From assembly GCA_030789695.1 (NCBI GenBank), contig CM061142.1:147581266-147645265 (forward strand): a DNA stretch of 64,000 bases, in the 5' to 3' direction. Made by a program: the position numbers and the translations under genes. Shown piece by piece: positions 40,901 to 46,626 of the stretch (positions within the stretch are counted from its first letter, which is position 1; every line of letters starts with the position of its first letter). Origin of the DNA: Scilla litardierei. Taxonomy: Eukaryota > Streptophyta > Magnoliopsida > Asparagales > Asparagaceae. The notes under the pieces are model-generated. The model was not told the origin of the DNA. It saw only the letters and a list, made by a program, of their open reading frames with translations, and did no database searches.

Positions 40901-41911
40901 TACAAAGAAAAAATATGCTGTTAATTCAAATATGGAAATACAAAAAACTATGGTTTTCCTTATATGTTAGCTCCTCTTGTGCATATCCCTGACAAAGTCC
41001 CAGTCCTTTATATCCCACAGATTAATATCATAAGGACGAGGTAAACGCAATCTTCTCCAAGTTCATTATTATAAATTTTGGAATGAATTAAAGATTTAAC
41101 TCAATTCTACTATCAACCACGGAAGTAGCAGCGAAAAAGATACACATGGAGAAACAGGGAAAAACTGCATGCCTGGAATATGGCCAACACAGTTACAGGA
41201 TCAGTTGCTGATATAAGCGCTCCAAACATAAGACACTCAACCAATGGTAATCTATACATGAAGTACATTAATCCACCAAGGTAACTGCAAATGAATAAAG
41301 CAAACCATCAGTTTCAGAGGAAATAGTGAAAACCTTCTTCTGTGACATGTTAGGTTTTAAGGTAAAGAAATTTGCTTACACCAAAATGCCAGTAACTATT
41401 GAAGCGATAAAAGTCCCAAAAATAGCAAATGTGACAATGGCACCAAAATTTGAAAAGAATGGTTTCTGTCAAGAAAGTTGGAAGACTAAGTCACATACAA
41501 ATTTAATGCAGGTCCAGAATCAAGAAGATTTTATAGGCATGGCAAACTTACTGGAGATAAGCTGAACCCTGACTGGGTAGGTTGACAGTCAAGGAAAACA
41601 CAGTATGATATTATGCATGTTCCACTAAATCAATCAAAAAAGGCAAGACAAAAACAGAGAAACTAAAAAGTTCATGCCTTGGGCACATCAAAGGATATAA
41701 TATAATTGGGGGCAACAAGAAGAGGAAGAAAAATTCTTCATGGAAATTGAACCACGTCCTGAAAGGAAGTAAAGTTAATTAAATACAAGATAATAAACAG
41801 TAGCATGCAGGTTCAAACAAAAACCTAAAACAGTAAAATACATGTTTGTAAAGACAAACCTTGTGTTGGTTTCCGTATTTGAAATATTAGCAAGTCCCCC
41901 AACAATTAAAC
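832..41911 (-). CDS. NHX5/6: Endosomal Na+(K+)/H+ antiporter, NHX5/NHX6 type; 20 exons, 5' end missing
   Basis: Intracellular cation/proton exchanger of the CPA1 family; family members act in Golgi, trans-Golgi and prevacuolar membranes, exchanging K+ or Na+ for H+ to set lumenal pH. Exons in transcript order: 41860-41911, 41699-41758, 41552-41576, 41380-41465, 41173-41284, 36068-36130, 35925-35944, 35744-35838, 34567-34595, 16772-16803, 16627-16674, 16484-16544, 16286-16383, 16113-16188, 15990-16009, 12301-12398, 12116-12225, 4338-4421, 1023-1120, 832-946. The sum is 1382 nt, beginning with the last two bases of a Gly codon and ending in TAA, with all phases compatible and no stop. Hallmarks seen: [27 protein letters not shown] (amiloride-site region), [33 protein letters not shown] with the ND pair, [14 protein letters not shown], and tail [15 protein letters not shown]. 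About 75 N-terminal residues are not found. NHX5 and NHX6 cannot be told apart. A GT at 869-868 could allow further splicing of the last exon. Confidence 0.93.
1777..1798. repeat. (ATT)n microsatellite
   Basis: Seven perfect ATT units follow a short GATAAC repeat inside the 3217-nt NHX intron. Confidence 0.85.
2697..3756. mobile_element. Probable solo LTR, about 1060 bp
   Basis: The block begins TGTTAGTGGTTATGCCC and ends AAACCCAACA, so has TG...CA termini. It is flanked by AGTGA and ATTGA, a five-base duplication with one mismatch. No primer site or coding region adjoins either side. It lies in the intron between the exons at 4338 and 1120. Orientation was not determined. Confidence 0.55.
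4338..4421 (-). CDS. NHX5/6: NHX exon 18 of those visible
   Basis: Eighty-four bases encode 28 residues beginning [20 protein letters not shown], the end of the last membrane segment and the start of the cytosolic tail. The acceptor is ACGCAG and the donor is AG followed by GTGGAG. Reading past the donor gives sequence unlike the family, so the exon end is placed at GGAGAG. Both flanking introns are kilobases long. Confidence 0.92.
4486..4560. repeat. Two-copy tandem repeat, unit about 37 bp
   Basis: Two adjacent copies of an ACAGAGARATTGCATTATG-containing unit differ at only a few bases. They lie in intron sequence just upstream of the exon at 4338-4421, with no visible function. Confidence 0.75.
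4561..5619. other. Intron sequence without recognised content
   Basis: AT-rich intron sequence with long pyrimidine stretches near 5340-5395. I see no conserved coding block, terminal repeats or tRNA-like structure. Confidence 0.6.
5620..7688. mobile_element. LTR-like block, same family as the solo LTR at 30555-33030
   Basis: The block runs from TGTCGGAAG to CATCTCTCAACA and shares several segments in the same order with 30555-33030. These include a GTTTCACCTT segment, the GTGAGACC-TACAGCC-GACCC segment, the ACTCCTCGTCCGC/ACTCTCCTCGCAC region, and a common end GGCATAC/TGCATAC followed by TCTC(C/T)CAACA. No five-base duplication was found, so it may be truncated or rearranged. There is no primer site next to it. 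Confidence 0.55.
7689..9935. other. Long intron stretch with no recognised gene
   Basis: The first 180 bases are CT-rich, with CAGCAGCAG, and resemble a plant 5' leader on the plus strand. What follows is T-rich, intron-like sequence. No open frame with recognisable domains and no terminal repeats were found. It may be a captured gene leader or decayed transposon. Confidence 0.4.
9936..11333 (-). mobile_element. Complete non-autonomous LTR retroelement, 1398 bp (TRIM-like)
   Basis: Two direct LTRs (9936-10244 and 11024-11333, about 310 bp) share nearly the same sequence and end TG...CA. The element is flanked by a perfect CATTC duplication at 9931-9935 and 11334-11338. A primer site complementary to initiator-Met tRNA (TGGTATCAAAGC, one mismatch) lies just inside the right LTR, fixing a minus orientation. 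The 779-bp interior has no pol domains. Its 3' end still encodes [11 protein letters not shown], resembling the chromovirus pol C-terminus, so the element looks like a Ty3/gypsy deletion derivative. Confidence 0.88.
10450..10992 (-). CDS. Unknown Pro/Gly-rich ORF of the non-autonomous LTR element, 180 aa
   Basis: The frame fills most of the element interior. It has a basic, Ser/Arg-rich first half and a Pro/Gly/Ala-rich second half ending near FGPKTASDR. The second half is clearly similar to the ORF of the element at 55379-57077 (APAPPGSP..., RRRT.. [11 protein letters not shown]). A different upstream frame starting [13 protein letters not shown] lies just after the primer site and stops early, so a frameshift may have separated the true start. 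No known domain; it may be a relic gag. Function is unknown. Confidence 0.45.
   Translation of the reverse strand: MEEIQAGKDGDRYAIMSPVATITPRIKTRSEGVHGRSKGPEFFIFEGDGSFRSVSDGGVNFRSGRKLRSRAKEVFFDSETSKDTHFGNKIEGAPLFKPPGGCHPSGRGASPSWGPQEGYRPNCRGATAPPEGAPAPPGSPMGAVGPLTATTSPPRRRTSRIWIFGPKTASDRVLPAARRR
12116..12398 (-). CDS. NHX5/6: NHX exons 16-17 of those visible (12301-12398, 12116-12225)
   Basis: The 98-nt exon encodes [20 protein letters not shown] and continues to HQKALWYS. It ends one base into the Gly codon of the next block. After a 75-nt intron (GTGAGC to AACAG) the 110-nt exon encodes [20 protein letters not shown], then [16 protein letters not shown]. The [12 protein letters not shown] block with its Arg is strongly conserved in NHE and NHX exchangers. 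The donor of the second exon is GTAGGT and the downstream intron spans 4422-12115, enlarged by an LTR-like block and a short LTR element. Confidence 0.94.
12551..13514 (+). mobile_element. Pack-MULE-like element, 964 bp, with gene fragment
   Basis: Terminal inverted repeats start GGGAATTGCTATTGGGACA on both strands and extend at least 46 bp with one mismatch. A perfect 9-bp duplication TTTCAACAT flanks it (12542-12550, 13515-13523), the size made by Mutator-like elements. The interior carries a plant-gene-like segment with an exon bounded by TTTTGTAG and GTAATC, not a transposase. It sits in the NHX intron between exons 12398 and 15990, opposite in strand to the gene. Confidence 0.88.
12768..13210 (+). 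pseudogene. Captured fragment resembling the plant NFD6-like small mitochondrial protein family
   Basis: Two pieces are visible. A Ser-rich N-terminal segment from ATG at 12768 includes [17 protein letters not shown]. An exon at about 13091-13210 follows a TTTTGTAG acceptor and reads [20 protein letters not shown] then ALLNSKF. The motif [17 protein letters not shown] recalls the NUCLEAR FUSION DEFECTIVE 6-like family of short mitochondrial plant proteins; I match this from memory. The N-terminal segment hits a stop without an obvious donor. The fragment is bounded by the Mutator-like inverted repeats, so I infer capture. Probably not a functional gene. Confidence 0.55.
14104..14790. mobile_element. 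Short element with terminal inverted repeats, about 690 bp
   Basis: Left end GTAATGACTCAAAAC...TTTTTACATCAC recurs inverted at the right end (14715-14790), with about 70 bases of imperfect match. The interior is a CT-rich then GA-rich strand-asymmetric block (14220-14680), whose long frames are low complexity. No clean target duplication was found. It is likely a MITE or non-autonomous MULE. Confidence 0.6.
15990..16803 (-). CDS. NHX5/6: NHX exons 10-15 of those visible (16772-16803, 16627-16674, 16484-16544, 16286-16383, 16113-16188, 15990-16009)
   Basis: This compact cluster resumes the gene after the 17.8-kb intron. The 32-nt exon follows an AC acceptor and reads [10 protein letters not shown]. 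Then come [52 protein letters not shown] onward to [10 protein letters not shown], and [20 protein letters not shown] ending in FFSI. That exon's donor is GTATCCTTTT, a U12-type GT-AG signal. The final exon is a 20-nt microexon (LFIGVA plus two bases of Arg). Together these encode the middle membrane domain. Ordinary donors such as GTAAGT and GTGAGT separate the other exons, and the small introns look free of transposons. Confidence 0.93.
16010..16112 (-). other. U12-type GT-AG intron, 103 nt
   Basis: The donor is GTATCCTTTT, matching the U12 GT-AG consensus, and the acceptor is GTCACAG. A branch-like ATCCTTGAC is present, but its adenosine is about 26 nt from the acceptor, longer than the usual 10-20 nt. 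The intron joins the FFSI exon to the 20-nt LFIGVA microexon in frame. Confidence 0.8.
17943..18489. repeat. Fold-back element with direct and inverted 190-bp copies
   Basis: A unit beginning AGGTCGACCTCAGGCAGC occurs at 17953 and again at 18144 in direct orientation, then once inverted at about 18312-18480. Outer ends are AATGTACCCGAGG and its inverted form AAATGTGCCCGAGG. It is flanked on both sides by TA-rich repeats, suggesting insertion into a (TA)n tract. Confidence 0.8.
18493..18539. repeat. (TA)n microsatellite
   Basis: About 23 perfect TA units directly follow the fold-back element. Confidence 0.95.
19193..20515 (+). pseudogene. LINE ORF1-like protein remnant (DUF4283 plus CCHC-like zinc knuckle), frameshifted
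   Basis: The N-terminal part, in frame from 19193, contains [17 protein letters not shown] and [11 protein letters not shown]. At about 19680 the similarity passes to another frame with [24 protein letters not shown] and [13 protein letters not shown], the DUF4283 core. It continues through a stop at 19939 to [20 protein letters not shown], a zf-CCHC_4-type knuckle, and a further stop near 20122. An acidic tail (20125-20514) follows. This layout is that of plant L1-type LINE ORF1. No reverse transcriptase ORF2 follows, so the copy is incomplete. It sits inside the LTR split described above. Confidence 0.75.
21635..22054. other. Unassigned intron sequence
   Basis: Sequence between the small LTR element and the hAT element. 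I see no intact coding block, terminal repeats or RNA-like structure. Confidence 0.5.
22063..22803. mobile_element. Non-autonomous hAT element, 741 bp
   Basis: Ends TAGAGGTGGCAAAATG and, inverted, TAGGGGTGGCAAACGG are typical hAT termini. A perfect 8-bp duplication CGTAATTA flanks it (22055-22062, 22804-22811). Both arms are rich in GGGTCGGGT-like units. No transposase is present. The centre carries tRNA-like promoter boxes. Confidence 0.9.
22378..22560 (+). repeat. SINE-like tRNA-derived sequence inside the hAT element
   Basis: TAGCTTAGTGG (22493-22503) and GGGATCGAGTC (22535-22545) resemble the A and B boxes of an RNA polymerase III promoter at suitable spacing. A second B-box-like GGTTCGAGTCT lies at 22378-22388 after a similar GGTCGC stretch. 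No cloverleaf with a complete acceptor stem is seen. Confidence 0.4.
22853..23215. repeat. Imperfect CCTGACC-type tandem repeat
   Basis: About 360 bases consist of degenerate units built on CCTGACC, CAGCCTGACC and CTGCTGACC. There is no fixed period or open frame. It lies between the hAT element and the nested LTR block. Confidence 0.75.
25500..25859 (-). pseudogene. Gypsy integrase C-terminus with chromodomain-like tail
   Basis: [20 protein letters not shown] is the conserved integrase end. A frameshift near 25600 leads into a tail reading [13 protein letters not shown] and [13 protein letters not shown]. Such a chromodomain and HLEDKV ending is typical of plant chromoviruses. It ends a few bases before the left LTR. 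Confidence 0.75.
26337..26880 (-). pseudogene. Gypsy integrase fragment
   Basis: The N-terminal zinc-binding region is in pieces near 26870-26620 (CDVCK...). The core reads [20 protein letters not shown] then [19 protein letters not shown]. The frame ends at 26337 and continues in others toward 25900. Confidence 0.8.
27209..28113 (-). pseudogene. Gypsy reverse transcriptase, frameshifted
   Basis: [47 protein letters not shown] and an FFDDIL catalytic box (about 27735-27750) are all visible. Then [11 protein letters not shown] and [12 protein letters not shown] mark the thumb and connection. A frameshift after VIPFEL and others near 27670 and 27425 break the frame. RNase H follows to about 27000. 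Confidence 0.85.
28456..28860 (-). pseudogene. Gypsy aspartic protease fragment
   Basis: The N-terminal side reads [19 protein letters not shown]. The C-terminal side reads [20 protein letters not shown], the conserved end of gypsy retropepsins. The catalytic DSGATHNF region is damaged by a frameshift near 28720, so it is not expected to work. Confidence 0.7.
28700..33062 (-). pseudogene. Gypsy gag, interrupted by a solo LTR and frameshifts
   Basis: The frame starts MANTRSKDS at 33062, next to the primer site, and resumes at 30549 after the solo LTR. A charged segment ([18 protein letters not shown]) is followed by the retrotransposon gag core around 29460-29100 ([20 protein letters not shown]). 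A knuckle-like stretch near 29000 reads [16 protein letters not shown], where the usual CFKC Cys is Arg. Several stops separate the pieces. Confidence 0.75.
30555..33030. mobile_element. Solo LTR, 2476 bp, inside gypsy gag
   Basis: The block begins TGTAAGGTTTTCTGGG and ends CATCTCCCAACA. A perfect TCAAC duplication flanks it (30550-30554, 33031-33035). It has no internal coding region. Excising it with one TCAAC rejoins the gag start to its body. It is related to 5620-7688. Confidence 0.9.
34567..36130 (-). CDS. NHX5/6: NHX exons 6-9 of those visible (36068-36130, 35925-35944, 35744-35838, 34567-34595)
   Basis: The 63-nt exon encodes [20 protein letters not shown] plus A, holding the conserved Asn-Asp of the transport site; its donor is GTGAGT. 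The next exon is only 20 nt (MAISLY plus two bases of Arg) with donor GTTAGT. The 95-nt exon encodes [20 protein letters not shown] and continues to [11 protein letters not shown]. The last, 29 nt, encodes [10 protein letters not shown] and stops at the donor ATATCCTTTT of a minor-class AT-AC intron. Acceptors are TACAG, TGAAG, GTGCAG and TTGCAG. The C10-G40 homopolymer block at 34906-34955 lies in the intron between the last two exons. Confidence 0.93.
34906..34955. repeat. C10-G40 homopolymer block
   Basis: Ten C bases are followed directly by forty G bases in an otherwise AT-rich intron. Such a block is unusual and may be a sequencing or assembly artefact. Confidence 0.95.
36517..40700 (-). 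mobile_element. LTR element, 4184 bp, non-coding interior
   Basis: The left LTR is 36517-38009 (including a 919-bp hAT) and the right LTR is 40136-40700. Both begin TGATGC and end CCTATCA or CCCATCA. A perfect AGTAT duplication flanks them (36512-36516, 40701-40705). A TGGGTATCAAATC primer-like site next to the right LTR implies minus orientation. The interior (38010-40135) has GATGATG-rich and GGGCTC-repeat stretches but no gag or pol motif, so it is non-autonomous. Confidence 0.9.
36850..37768. mobile_element. Non-autonomous hAT element, 919 bp
   Basis: Ends TAAGGGAGAGCACGG and, inverted, TAGGGGTGAGCACGG are hAT-like. A perfect 8-bp duplication ACTCAAAT flanks it (36842-36849, 37769-37776). 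The arms are built of CGGTTTGG- and GGTTCGG-like units. The interior (about 37080-37480) is unrelated sequence with no transposase. Confidence 0.92.
41173..41911 (-). CDS. NHX5/6: NHX exons 1-5 of those visible (41860-41911, 41699-41758, 41552-41576, 41380-41465, 41173-41284)
   Basis: These five exons encode the early membrane segments. The first starts after ATGGCAG and supplies the last two bases of a Gly codon, then [17 protein letters not shown]. The second gives [19 protein letters not shown] and ends at an AT-AC donor. The third is a 25-nt microexon, QSGFSLSP. The fourth gives [19 protein letters not shown] onward, donor GTGTAAGC region. The fifth gives a block ending in [17 protein letters not shown] and has a GC donor (CAG then GCATGC). 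All junction phases agree. No exon ending in G with the expected LPEASASLLI-like block was found between 41912 and 64000. Confidence 0.93.
41577..41698 (-). other. U12-type AT-AC intron, 122 nt
   Basis: The intron begins ATATCCTTTG, a perfect match to the minor-class donor, and ends CCTAC, so the termini are AT and AC. A branch-site match TTCCTTGAC sits with its branch adenosine 12 nt before the intron end. Only this choice joins the [11 protein letters not shown] exon to QSGFSLSP in frame; no GT-AG pair does so. All three signals agree with the U12-dependent consensus. Confidence 0.93.
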
Positions 41912-42899
41912 CTGCCATGCAAAAATAAAGCATGTTTATATTGAACAGATTGAATTGGCAGTTGTTTATGCTACTTTTCTTTATGAACCCTTCCTTTGGA
42001 ATTGAACTACAAACAAGGTTGGGACAATGATAATCATGTTTATTCAAATGGAATATTTTTTGAAAGAAACAACCTTAAGCGCATAAACATTGTTACCTAG
42101 TCGAATGTGAAACAACTGTTTGTAAGGACCCTCGCTATGGGGAAAACACTAGAAAGTGGGTTGAATAGTGTTTATGCAATTGAAAAAGATAGTTACACCA
42201 ATTTAAATTCTTAACCAACAAATAGTGCGGAATAGAAAATAAACCCAAATTGAAACAAATGCAAACGCAAGGATGTTTCAAGGGTTTGGATTACCCAAGT
42301 CACTTTCCGACTTGTTCCCGGTAATCCTACGTCCCTTCCACCCGGTTAACAACCGGATACTCAAGTTAGAACGCTAATTTGAGGTTTCCTTAAACCCCAC
42401 TTGTAGCAACCCTACAAGTGAAATCAAAATACAATCGATTGACCTTGACTCACACAACTTGGGAACAAGCAAACCACTCTCACAACCCGAGAGTAAATTA
42501 AAATAACGAAAGTTATGAAATATGAAATTAAGCAACACTTATAATCAATTATGCCTTGAAGTAGAACTTGAAAGAGAAGTGTGTTGTGTGTTGAGAAGAC
42601 TCTCTTGGAAGAGAGGAAAGCCATTTCTCTTGACTGCACCAAATGCCTAGAAGATTTCTCTTTGGTTCTAGTTTGGAGAGCAAGGGATTGAAGATTGAAA
42701 ATCTAGGGCTTTAGAGCTTGGGAGCTTTGATCTTGAGAGAATGAAAGCTTGAATCAATTAGCAAGAGAGTTGGTAGATCATTAGCCTCTCAATGGAACAG
42801 TAGAGGCTTCTTAAATAGGTTTCTCAAACCCCTCAACCGAAAACAGCAAAAACCCCTTTGAAATCCGTGAGAAAAAACTCAACGGATAGAATCTGCGCC

Positions 42900-43560
42900 C
42901 GCTACAGTCGACTGTTGACGAATCCACAGTCGACTGCTGCACAGTCAGAGAGGGTAGGTGAGAATTCATAACGGTAACTTACCACGTGGACAGTCGACTG
43001 ATGAGGGATAGACAGTCGACTGTTGAACCAACAGGCGACTGTAAATCCTACTACAGGCGACTGGCCGTAAGTTGGGTATGTTGAAGAAATCTGGAAAACA
43101 TCTGGGAGAACAGGACAGACGACTGATGAAGAGAAGACAGTCGACTGTTAATCAGAACAGGCGACTGTAATTCCTTCTACAGACGATTGTCAAAACCCTG
43201 GGTTTACCAGAGAGTTGAGTCAACAATTAGGCTCAAGGACGACGACTGTTGTAGCATTGACAGTCGACTGTTCCCTTGGACAATCGACTGTAAATCCAAC
43301 ATAAGTCGACTGGCCAGATTAAACAGACAGATAGACTTTGGGCTAAAGACAGACAGGCGACTGATTCACAAAACACAGTCGACTGTCACTTGGACAGGCG
43401 CCTGTGAATCGTTCATAAGTCATCTGTGAGAGTTAACGCAGAGAAGCCCAAAACTAGACTGTAAAGTTTGTGCATAACAGGCGACTGTAGAACCAAACAC
43501 AGTCGACTGTTTTTGAGACAGGCGACTGTATATTGTTCAGCAGTCGACTGTTATAAACAA
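42900..43560. repeat. Array of near-palindromic CAGTCGACTG motifs in the left LTR
   Basis: About ten exact or one-base variants of CAGTCGACTG and a similar number of CAGGCGACTG or CAGACGACTG variants occur at irregular 15-50 base spacing. The same array is in the other LTR at about 53870-54530. Units are short palindromes, with no constant spacer. Confidence 0.92.
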
Positions 43561-43946
43561 TACATGCACAATCTAGATAGAAATGAATTGGAGTCTAAGG
43601 AAGGTTGTTCTAATGATGTCCTAAGACTGAAATGAAGATGTGTGTGTGCTCCAACAAAGTTCTACTTCTAAGCTACATACTAGAAGAGAAACAAGAAAGT
43701 TACATTTGACGAACTCTCTCTTCTATCCAACGCATGAGCTTGAAGTCTTCTAGGAGATTCAATCACCATCTACGATCCTCATATCCATTTCATTTGCTTT
43801 CAATGATCTTTGAGTATCATCCATTGCAAGTAGATCTTCATAATAAGCTTAAGCAATGGATTAACTGCAAAATAGGGGATTAGTCACAAGTATTTATGTT
43901 TGCTCATCATTAACACCAAGTAGGAAGAAGTCCAATACTCAACATT

Positions 43947-44255
43947 CCCCCCTTATTGATGATGACAAACAAACATAAACAAAAAGATAAATAATTGTGC
44001 TTAAAGGAAAACTTAATCCCCCTACATAGATGCCAATCAAGTTAATCAATAAATATTGGGGCATCTATATATCAATTGAAGCAAATGAGTAAGATATGCA
44101 TGAATAAAATGAATTCATGAAATCTAGGATTTAAAATCCCTATTCATTGTATCTTACTCCCCCTGAATCTAAGGCAACTTCAATCTTAGATTCAAGTGTT
44201 ATTAGTATGTACTTAGCACATTCATTATAAAGCTATATGTTTATTTCTCTCCCCC
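43947..44255 (-). promoter_or_regulatory. Multiple polypurine tracts upstream of the 3' LTR
   Basis: On the minus strand, G-rich purine tracts fall at 44251-44255, 44159-44163, 44018-44022 and 43947-43952; the last touches the LTR. Repeated polypurine tracts are a known Sirevirus trait. They prime plus-strand DNA synthesis. Confidence 0.7.
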
Positions 44256-44700
44256 TATGGCATTATCCAAAAAGTGAGTAAAATAACAACAATCGTGCTA
44301 AATAAGAACTAGTAACAATTACGAGAGATTAAAGATATACAAATCAAAAACTCATAAAATGACATCATACGCTTATGTGATTAGAGGAAGGGAAGTCCAA
44401 TATCAACATTACATCTCAAAAACACATCACATGAAGAATACAGCATATACTGAGACAATATCTCATAATTCACACAGATATGATAAGCAATTATACAATG
44501 TGTGAAACAGACAAATAAACTAAAATATCATATGTGTGTGTGTGTGAAAGACGACATGAGTACAAGTCATATGAACATTACCATGTCCATCAAAATGATC
44601 AAAAAAAATACAATATCATCATAGTTATATATCCTCACTACACAAAATATCCATCATACAAACAACAAAGAACTACTCAACCCTAACCAAAACAAAAATT

Positions 44701-46626
44701 CTAGGTCTTAGGGTGAGTGTCACGAGGTGCAGCAGCAGATGAAACTGTCTCTGGATCAACAGGGGTATCCTCTGGAGGAGGAGGAGCAGCAGCAACACCC
44801 TGAGAAGCAGCTACGCCAGTGTGCAAGATAATCTCAGTGATGACTGGAGGAGGCTGACGAGGCTGAGGAGGAATAAATCGCATGAGGTGCTCAGGGAAGG
44901 GCATACTCGGAAGCTGAAATGACAGAAACGCCAACTCATACAGACCAAAAACCATCTCAAACAGAATGTCATGAGAGAGTGGAGCATAGGTAGATGGCTG
45001 GTCTGCAGGAGGAACCGTTGAGGAAAACGAAGCAGAAGTGGATTTCCTCTTCTTAGATGCAGACTGCAGAGCCGAAGAAGACTTCGACTTTGCAGAAGCA
45101 TCTAGAAGAGGACCAAAAGGCACGGGCTCGTATAGAGACAAGTCAATCCCAAAATGACGAAAAACAAGTGTAAAAAGACCACCGTAAGGAATATGGGAGG
45201 AAGCAGAAGTGAACTCGACCTTGTCCATCCTATCAAGGAGGATGCCGGCCCAGTTCACGGACATGCCGGAGAAGATCGCGTACATAAACCTAAATATCTC
45301 CTGGGAAGGCTAGTCAGAAGTAGGAATGGCAATATTGCGGGGCGGGGCGGGTATTTAACTACCCAAGCTTGCCCCGCCCCGTCTGCAGGCCGGGCCGGGG
45401 CGGGCCTCGGGCCGAGACGGGTCGGGTAATTTCTTACCAAAACCGGGTCGGGCCGGGTTGGGTCAGGTCATTACTGACATCCGTATGAATCCCAAATAAA
45501 AGTTTTATTTGGGGTTTGGGAGAATTGTGATTTATTGGTAATTTGGAATTGGGAATTGGCCTAATTGGAAGAACATTGGAACAGAGTATGAGTTATGTGA
45601 TATAGGCAGACCGCATGGTTCGCATCAAAATAGTAAGGTTTTTTTAGAACCTCTATAGTTTATCGGGGTGGGGCGGGGCGGGGCGGGTTGCATACAAAGA
45701 CCAAGCTTGCCTCGACCCGTCTGCAGGCCGGGGCGGGTCGGGTCAAAACCGTAGCGGGTCGGGTCGGTCGGGTCGGGGCAGGTCATTACTGCCATCCCTA
45801 GTCAGAAGATCCGTACTTCGGCAAGATATTGGACTTCACCACAAGGTGAACAACCCAACCCCTAGCCGAGAACATGGAAGACCTAACACCAGCAGATAAA
45901 ACAGAGGGTATCTCACGAAACATGTCCCGAATGACAGACTGATCAAGCTCATCAATATCTGAAATAGAGATATCAGAAGGAAGGGATCCAGTGGAGGGAA
46001 TCCTAAGAATGATCCCTAAAAGAGCAGGATCAATGCGAATGGGGGTCCCCTGGACGACGGTGTCAATAACTCCAGTGGAAGCATACTCACCGCGAATGCG
46101 GTTAGCATAGAAAAGCTTAACCAAAAATGGATAAGCACGAGGGGACTCGCTCTGAGAGAAGCGAAAAAGATTAGCCAAGCGAGTAGCAGATAAAATCTCA
46201 GATAATCTCTCAGAGGTGAAAGCAGGGAAGACAATAAATCGCTCTCTAAGAAGTTTGATCCCTAGGAGAGAGTGAAACTTTGCCAAGCACAAATCATCTC
46301 AGCAAAAGGGAATGAGGGGATCAGAGGGTGGCACGACAGGGGTTTCTTCTTCGGAGCTCGACACAGAGGGTGAAGGATGAGCCTCAACGGAAGGCTCATT
46401 GATGCGAACACCAATGGGCTTGCGATGACGCTTCAAGAGAGGCTCAGCTTCAGATGAAGAAGACGCAGAAGAAGGAGAATAACCCTCGAAGAAGAGCGAG
46501 AGAGAGAATCGGCTTTCTTGGTTCGGGCCTTATAGGGTTCTTTGTTTTTTTTGCAGTAGCAGGCCTAGGAACCCTAGCACGCTTAGAAGGAATAGTCTTT
46601 CCCTTATTCTTGGTCTTGAGAGCCAT
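44701..46626 (-). pseudogene. Envelope-like (plant transposon protein) ORF of the copia element, split by a hAT
   Basis: The frame starts MALKTKNKGKTIPSKRARVP at 46626 with a basic leader. It shifts near 46480 into a Ser/Glu-rich stretch and has a stop near 46308. A conserved region (46292-45809) includes LLRERFIVFPAF and PYLVKLFY-like blocks, resembling the putative plant transposon protein family (Transposase_32). Across a 480-bp hAT it continues at 45312 with FSGMSVNWAGILLDRMDKVE and GGLFTLVFRHFGIDL. A Ser/Pro-rich tail ends at 44701. No clear signal peptide or membrane segment is seen in the intact parts. Its role is unknown; such ORFs are called envelope-like by position. Confidence 0.75.
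45321..45800. mobile_element. Non-autonomous hAT element, 480 bp
   Basis: Ends TAGGAATGGCAATATTGC and, inverted, TAGGGATGGCAGTAATGAC are hAT-like. A perfect 8-bp duplication GTCAGAAG flanks it (45313-45320, 45801-45808). GGGCGGGGC- and GGTCGGG-rich arms. It interrupts the envelope-like ORF in frame position, so inserted after the copia element. Confidence 0.93.

Larger units (their letters stand above)
36131..41172 (-). other. GC-AG intron, 5042 nt, inflated by an LTR element
   Basis: The exon ends TTCCAG and is followed by GCATGC instead of GT; the acceptor is GCTACAG. The next GT downstream would break the frame, so GC is the likely donor. The intron holds the 4.2-kb LTR element 36517-40700 with a hAT inside it. 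The remaining sequence at each end is AT-rich and shows no coding signal. Confidence 0.8.

Noticed and set aside
42060..42120. Possible upstream NHX exon next to the copia element
   Set aside because: Translation shows no similarity to the expected N-terminal block and there is no suitable donor in phase.
43187..43429. Small frames in the copia LTRs, also at 54143-54396
   Set aside because: They are products of the repeated CAGTCGACTG motif read through; not conserved genes.
42900..43560. Possible CRISPR-like repeat array
   Set aside because: Units are short and degenerate, spacing is irregular, and both copies lie inside plant LTRs; this is eukaryotic DNA.
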